A DNA stretch of 64,000 nt, from the NCBI RefSeq assembly GCF_030463565.1, contig NC_134649.1:692001-756000 (forward strand), in the 5' to 3' direction. The notes below the pieces were generated by a model. It saw only the letters and a program-made list of their open reading frames with translations, had not been told where the DNA came from and did no database searches. Within the stretch, counting starts at the first letter, position 1; each line of letters begins with the position of its first letter. Made by a program: the position numbers and the translations under genes. This document shows positions 34,001 through 46,000 of this stretch, one piece after another. The stretch is from Pelecanus crispus. Taxonomy: Eukaryota > Chordata > Aves > Pelecaniformes > Pelecanidae.

Positions 34001-37000
34001 CTGCCCCACGAGCAGGCACGCAGCGGCCCCCCATGCGCTGGGGAGACCAGTGGCAGTCATGGTGGTGGTGGCAGTGGTGGTGGTGGTGGTGGCGGTGGTG
34101 GTGGCGGTGGCGGTGGTGCTCCCGGCGATGCCGCGACTCGTGAGATGTGGCCTCCAGGAGGCTCAGCAGCAGGGTATTGGGGGAAGAGAGCCGGAGCCAG
34201 GTGAGTGAAACACTGCACAGACCACGGGTCATCGCCCCGTTGAGCATCCCTCTGCCCCCCGCGCTGGCGTGCCGCTTTGAGCCGCGGCCATAGCCCCGCG
34301 GGAGCTGTTCGGCAGTGGAGACCCCAGGGACGCTCCGACTTCAGCACTCGCCACGGCGTTTGGGGCTGCAGGCTGAGCTGCACTCGCCAGCCGCAGCGCA
34401 GGGACCAGCGCAGCGCTCGCGCTGCCCCGTCCGCACCGGGACCGCACTCGGCGCCCCGAGCTGGGACCCGCCGGCGGTGGGGCGGCTGCCTGGGGCCGGA
34501 CCCCTGTGCCAGCAAGGCTGCGTGCACGACTCCGGCAGCGCTGGCCGTTTCCCTGTCTTTAAGGAAAACAGGAACAGGCTGCAGCCTCCCTCTTTGCACC
34601 TCGCCGTTATCCTCTCCCTCGCTGCGGGCTGTGTGGGCACCGTCTGCGCGCCGGTGCCCAAGCAGGGGCTCTGAGAGGGGCGAAGCCGGTCTGTGGGGTG
34701 GCCGTAGGGGAGGGCAGAGGCCAGCCCAGCTCCCCCCGCAGCCCTTCGCTGGGTGATTTCCCAGGAGGGAGGTACCGCATCCCACCCCATCGCCGTGCAT
34801 GGGGCGCACGGGCTGGAGCTCGCCCGCGGTCCGGCTCACCGTCGCCGGCCCCAGGCAGCGCCTTCGAGCTGGCAATGCGTGCACCATGCACAGCACGGAG
34901 AGCTCCTGCCTCCTGTGGGTTGTGTGCAATCTGAGCGCTAAGTTGTAGTAACAAAACAAAAAAAAAAACACCCAAAAAACCCTCCACCACCCAAAAAAAC
35001 CCTCTACCCCCCAAAAAAACCCCTCACCCCCAAAAAAAAACCACCCCAAAAAAACCCAAAGTAATTGCGGGATTCTGCACCTTTCCTGTACCTGGTTGCT
35101 GTGTGCCCAGCTGGAACGATTCAAACTTTAGGAAAATCTGGAAGAGCTAAAATGCGGCTGCAACACGCACGTGCCCAGCGGTGATGGTAACTGGGTTCCC
35201 TGTTCTTCCCAGGCTCAGACGTGTCTGTCAGGGAAGAGTCGGACACGGATCCCAACCAGAGCGATGAAGCAGAAGCCGAAACTTCCCCAACAAAATCTCC
35301 GACGACTCCTAAGTCCATCAAGTGCAAAAATTCATCAGGTAACAAGTGAGCCAAGACCTGTCCCGCTCAGGGGTCGCTCCGGGCTGCGCGCTGCCCTTGA
35401 ACCTGGCCATGCAGAGCTGCTAAAGGTGCCGGTGTACAGCTGAAGCAGATGTGAGGAGGGGCAGGACTTTACCCTTTGTTTCCCTGCAAGGGGACAGGGA
35501 AATGCCTAACGCTCTGGCCAGCATTGCTGACCTGGTCTGCACGTCTTACCGGGTCTTCTCACCCCTTTCCTCTCCTCCGGGGCTGGTCTGGTGTTAAGAG
35601 CGAGTTACGCTGCTCGAGACGTGAGCCTGGACTGCCACCAAGCATCGATTTATCCGCTCGGTCTCCCCTGTAGCTGTATTAACACTGTGTAGCATCCTGT
35701 TGGCTTAATTCCTGCTAAAGCGGTGCTGCATAAATTCTTACGGTGTGCTGGCATCCAAACCCACCCATCTCCTTTGCCCCAGCCCTGGCAGGGTGCAAGC
35801 CGGTTCTCCGTGGGGAGCAGCCCCGCGCCGGCTGCACCCACCACCTCCACGAGCCCCGCTCCCGGCGTGCCCCGACCCGGGGGGGCTGCCCGTGTGCCGG
35901 GGGGGCTGGCGAGGGGGGCCAGGGCTGCCGGAGGGGACCTGGCTGGGGCTGCGGCGGCGGCCAGACTGGTGTTGGTTTTCTTCTCCCCCCAGATTTCTCG
36001 TTGTTTTCTTACAACAACGGCATGGTCATGACGTCCTGCCGGGAGCTCGACAGCACCCGCAGCGCCCTGTCCGCCGCCTCTGCGTTCGCCATCGCCACGG
36101 CGGGAGCCAACGAGGGGACTCCCACCAAGGAGAAGTACCGCAGGATGTCCCTCGCCAGCGCAGGTACCTTGCCCCGGGCTGCCGAGAGAGCGGGCATGCC
36201 TCACGGTGCCCGTTTCCACCGTGCTCGGCTGGGTTGCCCTCCAGGAGCACCCTGGCTGGGAGGCAGACCCCGCCGGGGGTGCCCGGAGCACCCGCAGCCC
36301 CGCGCCCGCCCGCTCCGGGCTGTGGTCCCCGGGTGCCTGGGCACGGGGGCTGCCCGAGGAACGTGCAGCTTGCAGGCAGCGGAACCCTTCGCGCCCGCGG
36401 CCGAGCACCCTGCTGCCTTGTAGCACGGAGCCTCCCCGGCGCTTGCGTTCAAGAGGCAGCTTAGGCTGCTTGGGAAGATGGGGCTGCTCCTTCCGGCAGT
36501 CCTGAAAATATCCGTAAGCGATTCCCGACGGAGCTGTAGCTGTGCTAAGGGGTCGCTGGCAGTTTCAGGCTTTCCGACGGACCAGCGGAACGGAGACAAG
36601 GAGTTCGTGATCCGGAGAGCGGCCACCAACAGGGTCCTCAACGTGCTGCGGCACTGGGTCTCCAAGCACTCGCAGGTGGGTGCCGCGGGGGCCCTCCTTG
36701 CCCACCGGCGTGAATTCGGCCACGTGCCAGGCAGCTCAGCCAGGCTCCAGCTGGAGAGACAATTTGGCACTTCTAATTAAGCAAATGAGTGGACACGGGG
36801 AGGAGATGAACACTGCGAAGCAGGGGAGCTGGGAGCCCCTGGCACGGAGCGGGGGGGCCGGGCGTGGGTCGCAGTGTTTGCATATTCGGTGTGCAAAGCG
36901 GGGGTCCATGGTCAGCCCCGCAGCTGGGCTCGGCGGAAGTGGAATAGCTGGGCTTGATTCCTGTTAGGGGTTTCAGGCTGGGGTCAGGGTTAGGACACTG

Positions 37001-40000
37001 GCTGGCTTTCATAGAATCAAAGAATCATAGAATCGTTGAGGTTGGAAAAGCCCTTTCAGATCATCCAGTCCAACCATTAACCTACACTACCAAGTCCACA
37101 CTAAGCCAATTAAGGGGAGAGGAATAATTTCATGTTTCCTGGCTTGGTGCCTGGATTATTTCTTAATGAAAGGAAAAACTAGGAATCTTTAAGGTTGGAA
37201 AGGATCTCTAAGATCATCAGCCCAACCATCACCCCAACACCCCCATGCCCACTAAACCATGTCCCCCAGTGCCACCTCTGCCCATTTTTTGAACCCCTCC
37301 AGGGCTGGGGACTCCCCCACCTCTCTGGGCAGCCTGTTCCAGTGCTTGACCACTCTTTCCATGAAGAAATTTTTCCTAATATCGAATGTAAACCTCCCCT
37401 GATGCAGCTTGAGGCCATTTCCTCTCGTCCTATCGCTGGTTCCTTGGGAGAAGAGCCCAACACCCCCCTCACTACAACCTCCTTTCCTCCTTTCCTTGCT
37501 CTCCCTGTCCCTCTTGGCCACTGGTTGTTGGGGGCACTGGGAGCGGTGCCGCACTGGTTGGCACTGGGAAGCCCCCGTGCCTCTCCCAGGCCGGGTGACG
37601 CCAATGCAACGGTACGAAATGAGCCCGGTGCCTTCCTGGCCGGTTCCCGTTTGCTGGGCACCGCGGGCTGGCATTTGGCAGGGGCGAGGCAGCCTCTGCC
37701 CTCGGCCGAGCAGCCGCCCGCGCTGGCACCGCAGGGCCGTCGGTCTTGGCCGGGCTGGAACGGGCAGGGAGCGTAGCTGCTGGGAGCTGGCGTTGCTCAC
37801 ATTATAGCGCATTAAGGCTGTGACTGTGCCGGCTTTGGCAGGACTTTGAAACCAATGAGGAGCTGAAGTTCAGAGTGATCGGCTTTCTGGAGGAGGTTAT
37901 TCACGATCCCGAGCTCCTGACCCAGGAGAGGAAAGCGGCCGCCAACATCATAAGGTGAAGGGCCGTGCCGGGGAGGTTGCTTGTCCTGGGCTTTTCCTGG
38001 ACGCTGTGCCAGGTTCTCGGTGGCCGCTTTCCGCTCCCCCCGGCATGAACACAGGCGCGAGGTCTCCAGGTCAGGGCCTGGGGCTTGGGAGGTGCCGAGG
38101 AGGACAAAGAGGAGGAGGACGAAGAGGAGGAGGAGGAGGAGGAGGAGGAGGAGGAGGAGGAGGAGGAGGAGTAGGATCGGTGCTGGGCGCATCTGTCTCC
38201 CAGCACATCGGGACCTGATCAGGGGCCATGGGCAAGGTGTGACCCCCACCCTTGACCCTGCATGCGGGGCCAGCTGTGGCCTCGGGTTTTTTTTTCTCTT
38301 TGAAATGGGAAACGAGACTTAGAAGTGTCCTTAGGCACGCCAAGTGTTTAATCTGTGAAAAACCACAAAGTCGTGCTGCGGCCCCGTCAAGAGTCGTGCA
38401 GGTCTGATGCTTTCCCGGCTAAAGTAACGCTGTCTTTTCGTGCCGTAGGACCTTGACGCAGGAGGATCCAGGAGACAATCAGATAACGCTGGAGGAGGTC
38501 GTACAGATGGTAAATACCCTTTCCCTTCGTCGCTCGGGCTGGTAGCTCGGCGCCGTGGTAGGGGAACAGCTAAAGATCGCCGCGCTGCGGCGCACCCGGC
38601 TCAGCGGAGTGGTTCTCCAAGCCTGCTGTCCGGGCGTACGGCTACAAAGCAGGGAAAGATTTTCTGAGGATGGGGCCAGCTGTGAGCACAGCTGGAGCTG
38701 TTACAGGCAGAGGCAACACTAATCCAGCCCACCGGCTGTTTAGTCCTCCTGCACCATCAGCAGGACGGCTGGAGCGGGCATGAGACGTGCCTGCCTGCTG
38801 CTGCCAGCACCTGCCTGAGGGACGCAGGGAAGCCCCGTGGGTTTCCACCGTGTCCTGCGTGTCCCCAAACCTGCGCCGGTGCTGCTGTGCGCTGGTTCCA
38901 AGTGACGGGTGCTGGCGCAGCTGGCGTCAGCGCTGCTCCCCCGGGAGCGGAGCCCTGGGAACGTGCAATGGATTTAAAACCATCAGGGTGGCTGTAGTGC
39001 ATTTGCCGCCTTCCTGCATTAAAAATAAACAAAGGTCTGCTCCAAGAAAAAACCAAGAGCCACTTTAAATTGGCCTGGTGCACCTGAAACAACAGTGGCT
39101 CCATCCCCTGGGTCCGCCAGCTGGCTTCTGGAGTGGCTGAGCCCTCGGGATTTTTTTTAAGCTTTTGTCTACAACCACAGGTGCTGGAAACTTCTTTTGA
39201 AGAAGAGAAGACAAACGAAACCACAGGGTTTCGGTCTGCCCCTCAATCTGAGCAGCTGAGCAGCACCCACCTGTGGTCAGAGGCACGGTGGGGACCCGAG
39301 GGAGCCCTGGGTTTTGGGGCGCACATTGGGGCGATGGGGTTGTGGCTTCCCCGTCCCCCTCGCGTGAGCTGGGGCTGTGTGCTGTGCCATGTGCTGGACC
39401 CTCAGCCGGGGTGTCCTCCGGGCTGCTCGGAGCCCACCGGTGCCACCGGTGCCACTTGCCCACCCAGAGTTTGCTGTCAGCAGCAGCCTGTGCTCTGGCA
39501 GGGTGTGCCCCCGCAGCCTGCACCCTCCCGCAGCCTGCACCCACCCGCAGCCTGCACCCACCCTCCCGCAGCCTGCACCCACCTGCAGCCTGCACCCACC
39601 TGCAGCCTGCACCCTCCTTCAGCCTGCACCCACCCTCCCGCAGCCTGCACCCACCCGCAGCCTGCACCCACCCGCAGCCTGCACCTACCCTCCCGCAGCC
39701 TGCACCCTCCTTCAGCCTGCACCCACCCTCCTTCAGCCTGCACCCACCCTCCCGCAGCCTGCACCCTCCCGCAGCCTGCACCCACCCACAGCCTGCACCC
39801 ACCCACCCGCAGCCTCTCCATGGGCCCTTGAGCGGCCGCAGAGGAGGCCCAGGTGCTGTTTGCTCCCCGGGAGCCGCTTTCGTCACCCACTACCCGCTGG
39901 TCAGGAGGGCATTTTGCAACGGGCTCTTAACTGTGCTGGCCAGGACAGTTCCTGGGGCCGGCTCGCCCGTGGGTGCCCAGGGCCACTCTGCTTTTCCGAA

Positions 40001-43000
40001 ACCCCTGCTTTGCAGAGGGTGGTGGAGGGAGGTGATGCCTCTTCTCTGGGTGAAGCAGCACCCCGGAGCAGGGGGCTCAGCTGGCCCACGGCATCGCCTG
40101 CACGGCCGGCACCCCCAGCCGCCCGCAGCGTGGTCCCTGCGCACCTCGGTCCCTGTGCACCGCTGGCTCTGGCCAGGGGACGCTGCAACGTGGCAGCTCG
40201 CGTCTGCGCGACATCCCTGAGCGAAGCAGGGACAGGACTGTGCCGTTTGCTGCTGGCACCCAGGCGGTGCTGGGGAGGGCAGCCAGGAGGGTCCTGTGGG
40301 AGCGACCGGCCGGACTGGAGGCAGCGCAGGGCGCCCGCACCCACCCTGCGCCTGCCGCCCCACGCACTCTGCGCTTTGCCCCTCGGCCCTCGCGCTCCGT
40401 CCCCAGAGCTGCCTGCAGTTCCCGATCGCGCTGCTCCGTCCCAGCACGCCGCCGGCCTGGCCCCTCTTTCCTGCGCACCCCCCTGTGCCGGGAGCTGCTC
40501 CGGCCCCTCTCCTGGGACCTGGACGGGAGAGACGCTGCTGCTCGTTTGCAGGAGAGGGGATGCTGTGGCAGGTTTTTAGACAGTTCCCCGCTGGGAGAGC
40601 CCTGAGTTCGGGCTGTGTTTGTGCTGAAGCGCAGCGAGGTCCGTGCACGCTCCATGCAGGTCTGGGGCCGGGGGGTCTCGCTGTCAGCCCGCGTGGCTCC
40701 GGGCGAGGGGCACCCCCGAGTCCCCCCGCGCCTGCAAGCGCTGCTCGACCCGAGCCAGGCAGCGGGGACGGGGGGCGGCCCCGTTCTCCTGCTTTTCTGG
40801 ACACCGGATGGAAGAGCCGTCCCAAGCGGCAGCAGGGTCAGGCGCTGCCGACCCCGCGGGTGCTGGCGGAGCGGTGCTGGCGAGGCTGGCAGAGCTGCCG
40901 GGCGCAAGGCTGGGATCCCTTGCTGCTTTATTAATTAAACAGATGTAGAGCAAAAAGCCAGCGGTTGCAGAAGTCGGTGTGCGGGGATCTGTTCCACGGC
41001 CGACACCTAATTACTTAAATGGAGAAGATTAGTTAATTTTGTGTTTGTACATGTGCCGGGATGATAACGTAATTAACCCCGTCGGGTTCGCAGGGCTGTG
41101 TGAAGCTGGCGCTTCTCAGCGCTGGCGGGATGTGGGATGCGGTGCCCCTGGCCCGTCGGGCCGGTGCGGAACCACGCACGCCGGTGCCGGTGGGGAAAAG
41201 CCTTTGGCTTGGGACCCCCCGGCCCCGCTCGGGACCGGGGACACGGCCCGGCTCCCCTCTGCCGCGTGAGCTCTCTGGGGCTGCTTGCAGAGCAGAGTCG
41301 TTGCACTCAGTGGATTTCTTGGTATTGGAGGCGACTTCGGCTTTGATTTTATGCGCATGAAATGTAAAAAATCTTACGATGCTCTTAACCAAGGAGCCCT
41401 CGTCGTTGCCTTTGTCGCTCAGGCTGAGGGAGTCAAAGCAGAACCTTTTGAAAACCACTCAGCCCTGGAAATCGCAGAACAGCTGACGCTGCTGGATCAC
41501 CTGGTCTTCAAGAAGATCCCGTATGAGTGAGTGATCCCCACGAGTGAGGAAAGCGTGTTCTGGTCGCCCAGGGCTCTGCGGCCGCCTGCTCCCCTGCAGC
41601 CAGCCTGGCCCGGGCTAAACGCAGAGGGTGCAAACCCTTCCCGGCTGCCGCCTGCTTTGCCCAGGCTGAGCCCAGATCTGAGGCCTGACCCTGTGGCTCT
41701 TCTGCTGGTGTCCCCGGGGTGGGCGGCCAGGGAGAGCCTCCCACGTCCATCGCACTCTCAAGTGCAACCATGCGGTCCCTTTCCGGCAGCGAGGGCCCCG
41801 GCAGCTCCGTCCCATGTGGGTGCAGCGGAGCTTGTAGGGCTTGGGTGTCCCAGAAAAACGGGAAATAAATGTTGATCCGGACCTTGTTGTTTGCAGAGAG
41901 TTCTTTGGGCAAGGTTGGATGAAGCTTGAGAAGAACGAAAGGACTCCTTACATCATGAAGAACACAAAACACTTTAATGACGTAAGTGCAGCCACGGCAG
42001 GGGACAGGGAGACGGGCAGAGGTGAGGCAGCCCTGGAAGTGTTCAAAAAATGGGTAGATGTGGCACTTGGGGACATGGTTTAGTCTGGTCTACCCTTGAT
42101 TGGCTTAGAGTAGACTTGGTAGTGTAGGTTAATGGTTGGACTGGGTGATCTTAAAGGTCTTTTCCAACCTAAATGATTCTATGATATTCTACGTACGAGC
42201 TGTATCGGCCCCCAGCCGCTCTCCATGGACGCTACGTGCCTTGGGGACCCGTTGCAGGTGGAGCATCTCCTGGTGCAGTTGCTCCTGCTGGGGCTACTGC
42301 CATGAAGGGAAATCTTCTTAAAAATTGCTGCGAGGCTGGAGGGCGCGTAGCTGTTGTCCAAAGTCCTCCTGACGCGTGGGCTGGGCCCGGTGTCTCCCCA
42401 AAGGTCAGTAACTTGATAGCGTCGGAGATCCTGCGGAACGAGGAGATCAACGCGCGGGTGAGCGCCATCGAGAAGTGGGTGGCGGTGGCGGACATCTGCA
42501 GGTGCCTGCACAACTACAACGCGGTGCTGGAGATCACCTCCTCCCTCAACCGCAGTGCCATCTTCCGCCTGAAGAAAACCTGGCTCAAGGTCTCCAAGCA
42601 GGTAGGGGCGCGGGGCTGACCCTCTTCTGGGGAGGCAGGGGAGGCTTTGGTGGGCTACGCGGGATGGTGGTGGGATGACATGAGACACATGCATTGAAAA
42701 AATCAGAAAACGCGGTAAGGTTTTTCATGATGATCTTAGAGGTCCTTCCCAATCTTGATGATTCCTAGTTTTTACTTTCATTATAAATGATCCAGCCACC
42801 AAGCCAGGAGGCACAGGGTTGCTACTCTCCCCTTAATTGGTTTAGTGTGGACTTGGTAGTGTTAGGCTAATGGCTGGACTGGCTGATCTTAAATGTCTTT
42901 TCCAACCTAAATGATTCGATGATTCTATGATTCTAAGTCTTTCCCGGGAGGGAGGTGGTGCTCAAGCAAGACCCTGCCTTGCTGTCGGGTTTATTCATCC

Positions 43001-46000
43001 TGCGGGTCAGATACGCAGCTAAAGAAACCTTTCCTAAAGAGTCACTGTAGCTGTATGCACACACAGAGATGCTTCTTTAAACTGGTTTTCTGGGCTTCTC
43101 GGACCAATTATGCATGAGCAAAATGAATTCTTGTGTTGAGTTGCTTGGTACAGAAATAGCTTGTACCTGCACGGTGCGGAGCCTGACGGAATTCAGGGGC
43201 TGCCGAGCCAGAACGGCTGTGTGGGCTCCTCTGAATCTGAAACACCATCTTTTTTCTTGCATAAACCTGTAAATTAAAACAGGCACTGGTGAAGGCAAAG
43301 GTGGGAGGGAGGGGAAGGCAACAAGTGCATAGCCGGTCTTTATTACGTGTTGGAGGAACTTTGCTTTCGAGTGCTTGCTCAGCAGCTCTGGATGTCACCT
43401 GGGGCCAGGGCAGATTTTGTACCTGCAAAGGTGTCGAGCAGCTGGACGGGGGGGGGACGTGCCTCGGTGGCTGCCGCGGGCAGGGCGGGAGGGGAGCGAC
43501 CCTGCCGCGGGGATGGGGGTTCCTTCCAGGGCCTTCCCCAAGCGACACTTTGGGTTTCTTGCAGACGAAGGCTCTGATCGATAAGCTACAAAAGCTGGTG
43601 TCGTCGGAGGGCAGGTTCAAGAACCTGAGGGAGGCACTGAAAAAGTGAGTGAACGACGATTCTCCTCCTGCGCCTGCTGCGCCGGCCGGCCCGGGGCGCC
43701 CGCGGTGGCAGGGGAGCTGGATCCCAGCCCGGCTCCCGCGCTGCGGGCTGGGGCTTTGCTCACAGGATCATTTTGGAGCCTGCGCTAGTGCGTGTCGTGT
43801 TTAGCAGGCACAGGGCAGTGGCTTGCAAGGCGATCCCGAGTCATGAGCTGCTCCTTTCAGCAGCAGAGTGGAAAGACGTGAATAAACGGGATTGCAAAGG
43901 GGCAAATCATTGCCAGACACCGGGAAACTTTTTTCCCCCCTCGCCTTACAGACCCATAGTTTAAACCCCAGAATGTACCGTATTTAGCTACGGTTTCCCA
44001 CTGGCCAGTGCACGTCACTCCAGCTAGCGTGGACCTTATCGGCAGCACCGGCGTGGCTCCCGAGCGAGAGCATGGCACGGCAGAGCTGCGACAGCAGCCG
44101 GATGGCATCGGGCTCCTCTGCCAGCGCTCAGGCTCCCCAAATCGTCGTTACTTGGTGTTCGCTTGGTCCCGCAGTCGAGGAGCCCGGTGCCGTGGGTGGG
44201 TGGGGAGTGGGGTGCTGAGCTGCCCTGGAGCTGGTGCACGCCCACGGGTTTGTGCATCACCGTGCATGGCAGACAGCCGCGGGCCGCGTCCCGTCAGCAG
44301 CGCATGGGGATCTTCCCTGGGGGACCGGGCTGGGGCGCGGGGTGAAGGGTGGGGGGCAAGCCCAGCGCCTGCACTGCCCTTGGCTCTTGGCGGGGGTCTC
44401 GCTGGCTGCGGGGGTCTCGCTGGCTGCAGGGGCCGAGCCTGGCAGGGGAAGCGTCGAAGTCTGTGCCGAAGCTGCCCCTGCCTCATCTCCTGCAGCCCGC
44501 GGCTTCGTGCGGGGCACGGCCGCAGCTCGTGTTTGTCCTGCCCTGCCCGCAGGGACGGCGGCTGCAGGATGCGGCCCAGGAGACCAGCACGCATCCCCGG
44601 AGCGGCTTCCTTCCAGGGTTTCTGTATATTAGAAAGAATCCCTCACATTTTAACTGTGGAGTCCAGCCCTCCTCCCTGCTCAAGCCCCAGAGTAAGGCAT
44701 TTTTCTTTATTTGTTTCTGGTTTGCTCCCAAAGTTGTGACCCTCCATGCGTCCCCTACCTGGGAATGTACCTGACCGACCTGGCGTTCATCGAGGAGGGG
44801 ACCCCGAATTACACCGAGGACGGCCTGGTGAACTTCTCCAAAATGAGGATGGTGAGTCTTGTTGGAGCGATGCGGCTTGGTGCCGCGGTGCCGGCTGGGT
44901 CCGTGCTCACCCCGCTCAGTCCCCGCAGCCGGCCGTCATCCACGCAGCAGCGGGCAGCCGCACGTGTGCCCCTGCATGCGTGCACGCAGCCGGGGTTGTC
45001 CCGGGTGAGGATGTGTCTGGATGAAACACAAAAGCCCTTTGCCTCGTGCCGTGGTTGAAAGGTGCGGATGGAGTGTGCTCCACCGGCTGCCCGTCGCACT
45101 CCCAGGCACCGGGACGCGGTGCCGGTGGTGCCGGCTGTGCTGTAAACAGCTTCTGTGTTTTATCTCCGGACAGATTTCACACATCATAAGAGAGATCCGC
45201 CAGTTCCAGCAAACCTCCTACAAGATTGAGCACCAGCCTAAGGTACGGCTTTGTCCCGAGAACCACGCGCTCCCTCTCTTCGTCTCCCGCTCCAATTGCA
45301 GTGTCTAAGCAGCCTTCAATTTCTGGCAGCTCCATCAGGGAAGATTTGATGCTTCTGTAAGAAATTTAACTCCAAAAAGGGAGCAGAACCAGTGCAGGTG
45401 GGGGGGTTGTGTCAGGCGAGGCATAACGGAGGGGTCGGGCACGGGAGATGGGTAGCGATCCCCCTGCTCCGGTCCTCTCATGCCACGCAAACCATAGAAT
45501 GCCCACACGGCGTTGCTGGCAGAGCGAAAGGATGCAGCTCCCCGCCGCCTGAGCCTTGGCCAGGACGAGTCAGCGCTGTCCCTGCCTGTCCTTAGCTTTG
45601 CTGCCATTTCTTCCCAGCAAACAGCCGCTGCCGTTTCACTCTGGTTCTTTCTGCACGCCACCGCAATCGTGGGCACGGGGGGAAGCAGCCTGGCACAGTC
45701 GTGCCGAGCTGGTGCCGTGGTTGGGCAGCACGGTGAGGGAGCAGCCTGGAAGGGCTCCTGGCAGCGCGTGGGTGCCGGCGATGGAGCCGTCCTCCGCTGT
45801 GAGCTGCTTTTGGGCAAACATCGGCCGAGGCAGAGACCTGCGCGCTGCGAGAGCGTGGGCGTGGGTCTTGCTGCAGAGGTCCCCGTCCTGCAGCAGAGCA
45901 GCTCCAGGACTTGAGCTCAGCCAGAGCTCGTGTCTTACCTGGAGGTGGAACGAGCAGCTGTCCCTTTCCCCATCCACGGCACCCTTCCACGGGAATGAGT

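Larger units (their letters stand above)
33811..35212 (+). other. RASGRF1 intron 15
   Basis: 1402 bp with a (GGT)n run at 34061-34118 and an A/C-rich low-complexity block at 34951-35060. The remaining sequence is GC-rich without exons. Introns 13 (32130-32773), 14 (33023-33439), 16 (35339-35992) and 17 (36164-36568) are short and carry nothing recognisable. Confidence 0.75.

Noticed and set aside
37195-37776. Recurring peptide [22 protein letters not shown] in several places (also 16974, 30327, 46715, 58359)
   Set aside because: This is the antisense translation of CR1 3' ends, not a gene family.
39065-39886. Minus-strand Cys/Gly-rich 273-codon frame
   Set aside because: Product of the intron 20 minisatellite.
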